This document shows, piece after piece, positions 1 through 6,930 of a DNA stretch of 14,921 nt. The DNA comes from JABIFK01 sp047619225 (GTDB lineage Bacteria > Latescibacterota > UBA2968). The stretch is from positions 1 to 14,921 of the forward strand of contig JBLHJX010000129.1 of the NCBI GenBank assembly GCA_047619225.1, given 5' to 3'. Position 1 is the stretch's first letter; the number at the start of each line of letters is the position of its first letter. The position numbers and the translations under genes were made by a program. The notes under the pieces were generated by a model. The model saw only the letters and a program-made list of their open reading frames with translations, did not search any database and was not told where the DNA came from.

Positions 1-1067
1 AACTCGTCGGCTCTGATCAACTCACCGATATTGCAGTTATCAAGGTTGATGCAACAGATTTAAAACCTGCACAAGTGGGACAATCTGACAAAGTAAAAAT
101 TGGTGAATGGGTTCTTGCTGTAGGTGCGCCACTCAACTTGGAATCGACAGTCACCTCCGGCATCGTCAGCGCCATTGGCCGTGACATCAACATCCTTCAA
201 GACCAAACGGGCCTCAGCATTGAAGACTTCATTCAGACAGATGCTGCTGTGAACCCTGGCAATTCTGGTGGTGCCCTTGTCAATCTCGATGGCGCAGTTA
301 TTGGTGTCAATACAGCCATTGCCTCAACAGGTAGAAGTGGTGGTTTTGTCGGATACAGCTTTGCAGTACCCATCGACCTGGCCAAAAAGGTTATGGATGA
401 TATCATTGAATATGGCGAAGTCAAACGTGGTATTCTCGGCGTTGAGCTCAGAGAAGTCACCTCTGGCACAGCTGAAGCCTACGGTCTCGATCGCCCCAAG
501 GGCGTTTTAATCGGCAGGGTCATTTTAGAAACACCAGCAGAAAAAGCAGGATTAAAAGCCGATGACATCATCCTCAGTGTTGATGGACAAGAAGTAAATC
601 GCCCCAATCAACTTCAAAGCATTATCGGACGCAAACGGCCAGATGACACAATAACCCTCGGTATTTTTAGACGTGGAAAGAATCGCACCATCACAGCAAC
701 CCTAACCGATAAAATTCCAGAAGACATGCAACAAACAACCTCACACCAACGTCCTGAGAAAAGTAAAGAAATTTCGGAAATAGGTATCACGGTTCAGGAT
801 ATTACCCCCGAGCTGTCACGTCAAGCAGGTTTGCCTAAAGATATCGAAGGTGTTTTGGTAACGGATGCCTCGCGCCAAGCACGCCGTGCGGGTTTTATAA
901 GAGGTGATGTCATCCAAAGTGTTTTGCAATATCCCATTGAAATAGACATTCGATCTGTTAAAGACTTTGAAGACGCACTCACAAAATTGGAAAAAGGACG
1001 ATCTGCTATCTTTCATGTTAAAAATGGTGGCCGTCGTCGGCCAGTTGAAATACGCATCCCCCAATAG
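1..1067 (+). CDS. HtrA/Deg-family serine protease with two PDZ domains (5' truncated)
   Basis: This is the C-terminal part of a periplasmic serine protease/chaperone that degrades misfolded envelope proteins. The window edge cuts off the signal peptide and the catalytic His. The reading frame is open from base 3, so the internal ATG at 75 is not the true start. The catalytic Asp is visible in the motif TDIAVIKV (codon 27-29), and the catalytic Ser in NPGNSGGALVN (Ser codon 264-266). The protease core continues with VTSGIVSAIGRD and FIQTDAAVNPG, which are hallmarks of the DegP/DegQ group. PDZ1 spans about 411-710 (RGILGVEL at its start, then AEKAGLKADDIILSVDG). A more divergent PDZ2 spans about 775-1064 (IGITVQDITPEL, then ARRAGFIRGDVIQSV). 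Two PDZ domains point to DegP/DegQ/MucD rather than DegS. The choice among degP, degQ and mucD cannot be made from sequence alone. The family call is very secure. Confidence 0.95.
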   Translation, partial: LVGSDQLTDIAVIKVDATDLKPAQVGQSDKVKIGEWVLAVGAPLNLESTVTSGIVSAIGRDINILQDQTGLSIEDFIQTDAAVNPGNSGGALVNLDGAVIGVNTAIASTGRSGGFVGYSFAVPIDLAKKVMDDIIEYGEVKRGILGVELREVTSGTAEAYGLDRPKGVLIGRVILETPAEKAGLKADDIILSVDGQEVNRPNQLQSIIGRKRPDDTITLGIFRRGKNRTITATLTDKIPEDMQQTTSHQRPEKSKEISEIGITVQDITPELSRQAGLPKDIEGVLVTDASRQARRAGFIRGDVIQSVLQYPIEIDIRSVKDFEDALTKLEKGRSAIFHVKNGGRRRPVEIRIPQ

Positions 1068-1093
1068 ACTTTAACACCAATAGTTCGTAATTT

Positions 1094-1124
1094 TTAGGGG
1101 CAGGTTTTTTAAACCTGCCCCTAA
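1094..1124 (+). terminator. Perfect 14-bp stem-loop after the HtrA gene
   Basis: Left arm 1094-1107 (TTAGGGGCAGGTTT) pairs without mismatch with right arm 1111-1124 (AAACCTGCCCCTAA) around a TTT loop. It begins 26 bases after the protease stop and probably ends that transcript. The following sequence (TACTATTTTATATAAT) is T-rich but has no clean T-run, so the fit to an intrinsic terminator is imperfect. The near-perfect symmetry also fits a dispersed palindromic repeat. Confidence 0.6.
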
Positions 1125-1160
1125 TACTATTTTATATAATCACATAAAGGATCAGATTTC

Positions 1161-2294
1161 ATGAGCACGTCTCAAGAAGCCCGACTCATCATTGCCGCAA
1201 GTGAAACCGATGCAGACTTGTATTATGCCACAGGTTTTCTTGCGCCCGACAGTTTCATCTTTTTACAAACGTCCTCTGAAAAATTATTGCTCATGTCAGA
1301 TCTGGAAATCGACCGTGCAAAATCACAATCCCGTGTTGACCAAGTCCTCTCTCTCTCCCATTATCTCGAACGAGCCAAAAACGCGGGCACCGAATCCCTA
1401 ACGGCATTAGACGCTTTATGCCAACTTCTTATCGAAAAAAACATTCATAAACTCCATGTTCCACGCACATTTCCCATCGCATCCGCCGACAACCTTCGCG
1501 CAAAAGGATACGAAATCACATTTCCAGAGAGCGTTTATTGGTCAGAACGCGAAATCAAAACACCCGAAGAAATTGCCCACATTCGAGAAACCCAACAACA
1601 CACAGAAGCTGCCATGGAAGCAGCCATTAACCTCATTCGCCAATCAGAAATCCAAAACAATACCCTCTACCTCAACCATGAGCCACTTACATCGGAAAGG
1701 GTCAAACATTGTATTCTCACCATCTTGCTCAAACGAGAATGCAGCGCCACACATACCATTGTAGCATGTGGCGATCAAGCCTGTGACCCACACAACGAAG
1801 GCAGTGGCCCCTTATTGGCACATCAACCCATCATCATCGACATATTCCCACGAAACAATCGCACAGGCTACTTTGCCGACATCACGCGCACAGTCGTCAA
1901 AGGTCAGCCCTCCACCGCGCTGCAAAACATCTACGACACCGTATTCGAAGGCCAGCAGATTGCGCTCGAACGCATCAAAGAAGGCGCCGATGGCAAAGCC
2001 ATTCACGAGGCCATTGTAAACCTCTTTGAAAGCCGCAATTATAAAACCGGTGAAGTAGATGGCCGCATGCAAGGATACTTTCACGGCACAGGTCACGGCA
2101 TTGGCTTAGAAATACATGAAGCCCCTCGCATGAGCAAAACAGCACAAACACTGCGCGCAGGTCATGTTGTCACTGTAGAACCTGGTCTCTATTACCCTAA
2201 CCGAGGTGCAGTACGCATAGAAGACCTTGTGGTCGTTACAAAAAATGGCAGTGAGAACCTGACTACCTTTCCCAAGGTCTTCCAACTGGCCTAA
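1161..2294 (+). CDS. M24-family metallopeptidase, Xaa-Pro dipeptidase/aminopeptidase type
   Basis: A 377-residue cytoplasmic metallopeptidase expected to cleave the bond before proline in dipeptides or at peptide N-termini. Residues 1 to about 130 form the creatinase-like N-terminal domain; about 137-375 form the pita-bread catalytic domain. All five metal ligands are present: Asp227 (IIIDIF), Asp240 (YFADITRT), His312 (GTGHGIGL), Glu340 (VTVEPG) and Glu354 (VRIEDLV). His319 in LEIHE matches the proton-shuttle His of the family, so the enzyme looks active. The start is supported by AAGGA at 1147-1151, nine bases upstream. A TATAAT hexamer at 1135-1140 could be a -10 box, but no -35 is evident because that position falls in the preceding hairpin. 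The gene stands alone, with hairpins on both sides. Whether it acts on dipeptides (PepQ-like) or longer peptides (PepP-like) cannot be settled here. Confidence 0.92.
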   Translation: MSTSQEARLIIAASETDADLYYATGFLAPDSFIFLQTSSEKLLLMSDLEIDRAKSQSRVDQVLSLSHYLERAKNAGTESLTALDALCQLLIEKNIHKLHVPRTFPIASADNLRAKGYEITFPESVYWSEREIKTPEEIAHIRETQQHTEAAMEAAINLIRQSEIQNNTLYLNHEPLTSERVKHCILTILLKRECSATHTIVACGDQACDPHNEGSGPLLAHQPIIIDIFPRNNRTGYFADITRTVVKGQPSTALQNIYDTVFEGQQIALERIKEGADGKAIHEAIVNLFESRNYKTGEVDGRMQGYFHGTGHGIGLEIHEAPRMSKTAQTLRAGHVVTVEPGLYYPNRGAVRIEDLVVVTKNGSENLTTFPKVFQLA

Positions 2295-2348
2295 CCCGCA
2301 ACACCAAACCGTCCCAACCGATCAACAATTAGCTTATATGCCCAAAGC

Positions 2349-2382
2349 AAAAGCCCATCAAAAATTACGGATGGGCTTTTTT
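2349..2382 (+). terminator. Intrinsic terminator of the M24 peptidase gene
   Basis: AAAAGCCCATC (2349-2359) pairs perfectly with GATGGGCTTTT (2370-2380) around a ten-base loop and runs into a six-T tract (2377-2382). The A-tract on the left arm would also allow some minus-strand function. Confidence 0.9.
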
Positions 2383-2456
2383 ATGCGCTTCACATTTTTG
2401 TCCAAATTGCCGAATATCGAGAAATACGCATCATAGAAAAATACACTGGAGCAAAT

Positions 2457-4877
2457 GTGACCCGGAAAAATCTCGGTATTTTAATCACCATACTCATATG
2501 CGCAACAGGCCTGAGGTTTTATGGCCTCGATTGGGGTACAAACCACCAAACAGGTCAATTTCACGCCTTCCACCCCGATGAACAAACCCTCATAGAAAGT
2601 GCCGCACACATCGGCCACAACATGCGCGACATCGTTTCTTCTTATGGTAAAGCACCAATGTATCTGCTCGCCGCAACGGCACACACCATAGGTTTCTTAG
2701 CCGATATCACGCCCTTTACAGAAAACACAACTTATTTTACCCACCTCACAGCGCGCAGCATCTCAGCCCTCTTAGGTACACTCACCGTTTTCCTCGTATT
2801 CTTAATTGGCCGCAAAATTGGCAATACATCCACAGGACTACTCAGCGCACTCTTCCTTTCATTTTGCACTGGACACATCCAACAAAGTCACTACTACACC
2901 GTTGACATATCCCTAACGTTTTGGGCAACACTCGCCCTCTACATTGCAATCCATTTACCCGCCTCACAAACCCGCCTCTACATCGCATTTGGCATCGCCA
3001 TTGGGTTGGCAACAGGAACCCGTTTGGTTGGCGTTTGGATGGGCATCCCTTTTTTAATGGCCCATCTTTTAAACAAATCACAAGCAAACAAAGAAGCAGA
3101 AGCGCCAAAAAAATTCACCTTTGCCTTCTTGCACTTCAGATCCCCTGAGATATGGAAAAGGATAGGGATTGCTGTCGCAATTGGGGTGACAATATTGCTC
3201 ATCTGCGAACCCTTCCTCATCCTTGACCCCGCCCTATTTTTCAGCGATAACGATGCACGCCGACTCATACCCAGCATGCAAATTGCACGGGGTGAACGCG
3301 TGCATATCTGGACACTCTACGACTTTTCCACAACACCCTATCTTTTTTATTTTTCCCATCTCTTACGCGATGCATTGGGTTATCCTTTAGAACTTGCGGC
3401 ACTCGCTGGCATCGTGCTCGTTATCCATCAGCGCTCTATCATTGGACTCATTTTATTGAGCTGGCTCATACCCTACTTCTTATTGGTAGGTGGGTTACAC
3501 ACCAAACCCATTCGTTATACAACCCCCATGCTTCCCACATTGTGCATCTTAGGTGCCTACACGAGCCTATTCATTGGGCAATGGTTTCAAAAACACCTCA
3601 CATTCAAATTTGCCATCTCATTGCCCAGCATTTTAATTGCCATACCAACGATTGTTTATGCCCTTACATTTACAAGTATCTATGACAAAGAAGACAGCCG
3701 AATTGTGGCAACGCAATGGATCAGTCAGAATATCCCCAAAAACGCCAGCGTACTCACAGAACGCGGCGGATTTTCGACGCAATGGATGGTCTCACCCAAT
3801 CAATATCGCATCAAAACCGACCAAGCAAACTTCCTTCTCAACACAGAAGGATTCATTCCTTATTGGGAACAAATCGCCTACATCGACGACCTCTTAAAAA
3901 CGATTGATTGGATCATCGCCATAGACGAAAACCGAACCCGTCAATTCGCCAGTGTATCCACCCAATATCCCATTGGCCACACTTATTATCGCAAACTTAA
4001 AATGGGCGAATTGGGCTTTGTTATCCACAAACAGTTTCAAATCTCACCCTCTCTTTTTGGGTGGTCATTTCATCATACCGATTCCGACCCCACAGTAACG
4101 GCCTACGACCACCCTCAGGTCACTATTTACAAACGCACAGGGAACGTCGCCCAAGCAATTGCATCGTGGCAAGAACAAACCAAACGCGACCCAGTCTATC
4201 CCGACCACGCACTCATTGCGGGCATTCAGGCCTACAAAGCCCAAAACTGGGACGAAGCCAAGCAAGCCTTCCAAAAAGCCAGTGACTTGCGGCCCAACTA
4301 TCTCCTCAGTCAAATCATGATGGTTAACACCCTCTTAAAAGCTGGGCAACGCCAAGAGGCTGAAACTTTGTGGCAAAAATTAGAAAAACAGTTTGGGGGC
4401 ATACCAGACGAAATAGGAATGGGTTTGTCTAAAGCGGGTTTGTACCATGAAGGCATTTCATATTTGGAACATAGCTTGGCATTGTATGCACAAACAGGGG
4501 GTACCCCCAAGTGGATACCCAAAACTTTAGCAGAAAACTGGTATCTGCTGGGACAAACATTCCAAGTACAAAAACAATACACCGAAGCCAAGAATGCCTA
4601 CAACCAAGTGATAACCCTATTGCCTGAATTCGATCTCGTCTATCAACACCTCGGTGAAATTTACCTCTTAGAAAATCGCCCTCAAGAAGCTTTGCCTTTA
4701 TTTGAAAAAGCGATGTCCCTCAACCTTAGAAATGCAAATACTTGGTATCTGATTGGCCAAACTTATCACATGCAAGGTGATATAGAAAAAGCAAGAATGC
4801 ACATTCGCCAAGCCATCGGATTGGCTCCTCAAGAAGCAAAATACCGCCAAGCGCTCAACGCACTCCCAAAACCATAA
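2457..4877 (+). CDS. GT-C (GT39/ArnT-like) membrane glycosyltransferase fused to C-terminal TPR repeats
   Basis: An 806-residue membrane protein. Residues about 1-408 hold roughly ten or eleven hydrophobic helices, e.g. 5-20, 98-118, 150-168, 173-205, 235-258, 310-346, 355-375 and 385-407. The first large loop carries HPDE (39-42), an acidic motif placed as in polyprenol-phosphate-sugar-dependent GT-C enzymes, where such residues are catalytic. The segment QSHYYTVD (143-150) also resembles this family. From about 409 the protein is soluble. After a mixed region come tetratricopeptide-like repeats at about 583-616, 617-645, 691-724, 725-758 and 759-792, the last three with clear W/Y-LG-x3-x7-A pattern. 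By family knowledge it should transfer a sugar from a lipid-phosphate donor at the outer membrane face. The acceptor is unknown. The start is GTG at 2457 with GGAG at 2448-2451; the ATG at 2455 is out of frame. It has no operon partners. Confidence 0.8.
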   Translation: MTRKNLGILITILICATGLRFYGLDWGTNHQTGQFHAFHPDEQTLIESAAHIGHNMRDIVSSYGKAPMYLLAATAHTIGFLADITPFTENTTYFTHLTARSISALLGTLTVFLVFLIGRKIGNTSTGLLSALFLSFCTGHIQQSHYYTVDISLTFWATLALYIAIHLPASQTRLYIAFGIAIGLATGTRLVGVWMGIPFLMAHLLNKSQANKEAEAPKKFTFAFLHFRSPEIWKRIGIAVAIGVTILLICEPFLILDPALFFSDNDARRLIPSMQIARGERVHIWTLYDFSTTPYLFYFSHLLRDALGYPLELAALAGIVLVIHQRSIIGLILLSWLIPYFLLVGGLHTKPIRYTTPMLPTLCILGAYTSLFIGQWFQKHLTFKFAISLPSILIAIPTIVYALTFTSIYDKEDSRIVATQWISQNIPKNASVLTERGGFSTQWMVSPNQYRIKTDQANFLLNTEGFIPYWEQIAYIDDLLKTIDWIIAIDENRTRQFASVSTQYPIGHTYYRKLKMGELGFVIHKQFQISPSLFGWSFHHTDSDPTVTAYDHPQVTIYKRTGNVAQAIASWQEQTKRDPVYPDHALIAGIQAYKAQNWDEAKQAFQKASDLRPNYLLSQIMMVNTLLKAGQRQEAETLWQKLEKQFGGIPDEIGMGLSKAGLYHEGISYLEHSLALYAQTGGTPKWIPKTLAENWYLLGQTFQVQKQYTEAKNAYNQVITLLPEFDLVYQHLGEIYLLENRPQEALPLFEKAMSLNLRNANTWYLIGQTYHMQGDIEKARMHIRQAIGLAPQEAKYRQALNALPKP

Positions 4878-4891
4878 TGCTTGCCAAAAAC

Positions 4892-4927
4892 AAAAAGGGG
4901 GTCGGGCCAAAGCCCAACCCCCTTTTT
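4892..4927. terminator. Bidirectional terminator between convergent genes
   Basis: AAAAAGGGGG (4892-4901) plus GGGC (4904-4907) pair with GCCC (4912-4915) plus CCCCCTTTTT (4918-4927) around a CAAA loop. One T-A pair and one C/A mismatch interrupt the stem. With five A on one side and five T on the other it can work in both directions. It lies 15 bases after the glycosyltransferase stop and 13 bases beyond the end of the minus-strand sigma gene. Confidence 0.92.
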
Positions 4928-4939
4928 AGATCACATATC

Positions 4940-5788
4940 TTACCCGGCATCTCGCACTTCATTCAAATGACCACGCCGCAGTGGATGTCGCAACTTACTC
5001 AACGCTTTCTCTTTGATTTGCCGCACACGTTCTTTGGTCAAACCCAACCCTTTACCAATACGTGCCAACGTGCGTGGCTCTTGTCCTTCCAAACCAAAGT
5101 GCAAACGCAAAACCTGCGCCTCTCGATCCTCTAACGTATTTAATACCCTTTCTATCAGTCGTCGATCCGAATGGGCGATCACATCAGCATCGGGCAACGC
5201 TTGTGCATCATCAGACAACACATTGATAGGTGCATGATCCTCTTCATCTACATCGGCATCAAGTGAACACACATCTTGGGCACGCAAAAGCGTATCGTCT
5301 ATCATCTCGACAGAGACACCCAACTCCTGTGCAATAAACTCAGATGAAGGATCGGTTACATTGGCCTGCCCGAGTTGCCTTAAAAGCTTGGTAATGCTAC
5401 TGAGCAACTTCACCCGATTGGCCGGCAAACGCACCAAACGAGACTCCAGTGTAATGGCATTGTATATGCCCTGCCGGATCCACCAATGCGCATAAGTAAT
5501 AAACTTGAATCCACGCTTTTCATCAAATCGTTCGGCAGCATGAATCAAACCCACATTGCCTGCACCAATTAAATCTTCTAAGGGCAAACCACAGTTTTGA
5601 TACTCACTGGCCACACGCACCACAAAACGCAAATTGGCAGCCACCAGTTCATTCCGAGCATCTTCATCACCCTGGTGAATCAACTTGGCCAATCGCACTT
5701 CCTCTTCAGACGGCAGAGGCACAGCATTAGAAATGTCTTGAAAATAAATGTCTAAAACTTCGCTATCCCAAACAGAAGCAGTTGCCAT
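4940..5788 (-). CDS. RNA polymerase sigma-70 factor (RpoD/SigA-like, short form)
   Basis: A 282-residue sigma factor directing RNA polymerase to promoters. It has all conserved regions but no N-terminal region 1.1: region 1.2 at about 10-40 (VLDIYFQDIS), region 2 at about 45-118 (NLRFVVRVA, GLPLEDLIGAGNVGLIHAAERFD, then FKFITYAHWWIRQGI), region 3 at about 120-205, and region 4 at about 207-272 with the helix-turn-helix LARIGKGLGLTKERVRQI. The length and layout match the short primary sigma of Bacteroidota/Chlorobi-type bacteria and also group 2 (RpoS/RpoH-like) factors. Which one cannot be decided here. Region 2.4, read by the -10 box, is well conserved, so near-consensus -10 recognition is expected. 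The acidic stretch 176-184 (LDADVDEED) before region 4 is notable. The start ATG has AAGGG about eight bases upstream on the minus strand. Transcribed divergently from exonuclease III. Confidence 0.93.
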   Translation of the reverse strand: MATASVWDSEVLDIYFQDISNAVPLPSEEEVRLAKLIHQGDEDARNELVAANLRFVVRVASEYQNCGLPLEDLIGAGNVGLIHAAERFDEKRGFKFITYAHWWIRQGIYNAITLESRLVRLPANRVKLLSSITKLLRQLGQANVTDPSSEFIAQELGVSVEMIDDTLLRAQDVCSLDADVDEEDHAPINVLSDDAQALPDADVIAHSDRRLIERVLNTLEDREAQVLRLHFGLEGQEPRTLARIGKGLGLTKERVRQIKEKALSKLRHPLRRGHLNEVRDAG

Positions 5789-5816
5789 CGGGGCACCCTT
5801 TCACAATAACAGCTCG

Positions 5817-5851
5817 GAGACATTGTCTTTCTCTCTCCTGTCTCGCGAGAC
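5817..5851. promoter_or_regulatory. Cluster of GAGAC/GTCTC inverted repeats upstream of the sigma gene
   Basis: A perfect 12-bp palindrome GTCTCGCGAGAC lies at 5840-5851. A second inverted repeat, AGACA-T-TGTCT, lies at 5818-5828 and shares the GAGAC motif. Both lie 29-63 bases upstream of the sigma start codon, where an operator or a 5' UTR structure would act. No matching regulator is identifiable in the window, so this is a candidate site only. Confidence 0.35.
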
Positions 5852-5983
5852 CACTTGTGTGTGCTCACGGGGCAGGAGGCAGATGCCCGATAACATTGCA
5901 ACCCCTGTGCCAAAAACGTCACCTTCCAGAAAAAAACACTTAAGTTTATATTTTAAAATAACTTGCATATAAATCCACCAAGT

Positions 5984-6080
5984 ATCACATCATGGTCAAA
6001 ATAGGACACCTATCACAAAATGTTCTACCCCTGCATCAAAAAATCACACATATTGTGAGACATTGATTTTATTGATCACA
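5984..6080 (+). repeat. Four phased ATCACA motifs
   Basis: ATCACA occurs at 5984-5989, 6012-6017, 6043-6048 and 6075-6080, all on the same strand, at intervals of 28, 31 and 32 bases, or about three DNA helical turns. The third copy forms an inverted repeat, TCACA-N5-TGTGA (6044-6058). They lie 57-153 bases upstream of the exonuclease III start. This looks like a protein-binding array, but the binding factor is unknown. Confidence 0.35.
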
Positions 6081-6091
6081 GGCATTATCTT
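6063..6091 (+). promoter_or_regulatory. Possible sigma-70 promoter for the exonuclease III gene
   Basis: TTGATT (6063-6068) and TATCTT (6086-6091) are spaced by 17 bases and lie upstream of the start at 6137. The match is four or five of six at -35 and four of six at -10. The region is A+T-rich, so chance matches are likely. The fourth ATCACA motif falls between the two boxes. Confidence 0.3.
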
Positions 6092-6136
6092 AAAACACTC
6101 GTTTCTAATAGGATACTAACCTGGAGTTTGTTATTT

Positions 6137-6901
6137 ATGCGCATCATGACTTGGAATGTGAACGGCTTACGTGCCGCCATTCGCAAAGGTATTCAGGACC
6201 ACATCAATACACTCAACCCCGACATCATCTTATTTCAAGAAGTTCGAGCCCTTCCAGAACAACTCCCCCGTGAATGGGCAAACCCCGACGGATGGCATGT
6301 TGCTTGGCACCCCGCGCAAAAAAAGGGGTATGCTGGCACTGCCATTTGGTCTCGTGACCCAATAAAAAAACAAACGCGTGGCATTGGAACAGAAGACACA
6401 GAAGGTCGTGTGCTTCATGTCTCAACAGCCCAAGTAGACGTGGTCAGTGTCTATTTGCCATCGGGTTCTTCAGGAGATGAACGACAACAGAAAAAAGAAG
6501 AATGGATGGCTGAATTTCGTCCCTGGGCAGACAAACTCAAACGCAAACGCACACCCGTCTTAATAGGGGGTGACTTTAACATCGTACATACCGCACGCGA
6601 TATTTTCTATGCCAAAGGAAACGAAAATGCATCGGGCTTCTTGCCACACGAACGCGCCTGGATCGGCGACTTGCTCAACTCGGGGTGGCATGATTTTTTG
6701 CGAGAAAACGTAGGTGATATACAAGGCCCCTATTCGTGGTGGTCAAATAGGGGCAAAGCGCGTGAATTAGACCGCGGTTGGCGAATTGACTACTTACTTG
6801 GTAATGCGGCTGCAGCCAAACGGATCCACTCATCTTACATTCATCGTGAAGGGGGGCTCACAATATCTGATCACGCCCCCGTCATTGTCGACCTAAAATA
6901 A
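6137..6901 (+). CDS. xth: Exonuclease III / AP endonuclease (Xth family)
   Basis: A 254-residue DNA-repair enzyme that cuts the DNA backbone at abasic sites and has 3'-5' exonuclease and 3'-phosphatase activity in base excision repair. Active-site residues are complete by comparison with E. coli ExoIII: Asn7 (MTWNVNGLRAA), Glu35 (ILFQE), Tyr106 (SVYLPSG), Asp146 and Asn148 (GGDFNIV), Asp218 (WRIDYLLG), and Asp245-His246 (SDHAPVIVDL). The YLPSGSSGDERQ form, in place of the usual YxPNG, marks a recognised Xth subgroup. The start ATG at 6137 is preferred because GGAG (6123-6126) lies ten bases upstream; an in-frame TTG at 6128 would sit directly against it. It is first in a closely spaced gene run with the oxidoreductase and LuxR genes, although those functions have no obvious link to repair. 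Confidence 0.95.
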   Translation: MRIMTWNVNGLRAAIRKGIQDHINTLNPDIILFQEVRALPEQLPREWANPDGWHVAWHPAQKKGYAGTAIWSRDPIKKQTRGIGTEDTEGRVLHVSTAQVDVVSVYLPSGSSGDERQQKKEEWMAEFRPWADKLKRKRTPVLIGGDFNIVHTARDIFYAKGNENASGFLPHERAWIGDLLNSGWHDFLRENVGDIQGPYSWWSNRGKARELDRGWRIDYLLGNAAAAKRIHSSYIHREGGLTISDHAPVIVDLK

Positions 6902-6930
6902 CCAATACCTTTATACCTCTCACTTTACTT

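Larger units (their letters stand above)
5789..6136. other. Divergent intergenic region between sigma factor and exonuclease III genes
   Basis: About 350 bases with no convincing gene; the reading frames here are short and lack family features. It must hold the promoters of two divergent genes. The part next to the sigma gene is rich in GAGAC/GTCTC motifs (5817-5851). The middle (about 5930-5976) is very A+T-rich. The part next to exonuclease III carries four same-strand ATCACA motifs. These are listed separately. Confidence 0.7.

Noticed and set aside
4065..4591. Long minus-strand frames opposite the TPR region
   Set aside because: These are shadows of the glycosyltransferase-TPR gene, whose reading frame shows clear repeat periodicity.
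5748..5972. 74-codon open frame on the plus strand upstream of exonuclease III
   Set aside because: It starts inside the sigma gene on the opposite strand, lacks a ribosome-binding site and has low-complexity Ser/Thr-rich composition.
6054..6080. TGTGA...TCACA as a CRP/FNR-type site
   Set aside because: The half-sites are 17 bases apart instead of six, so the spacing does not fit CRP. The TCACA-N5-TGTGA arrangement has the opposite half-site order.
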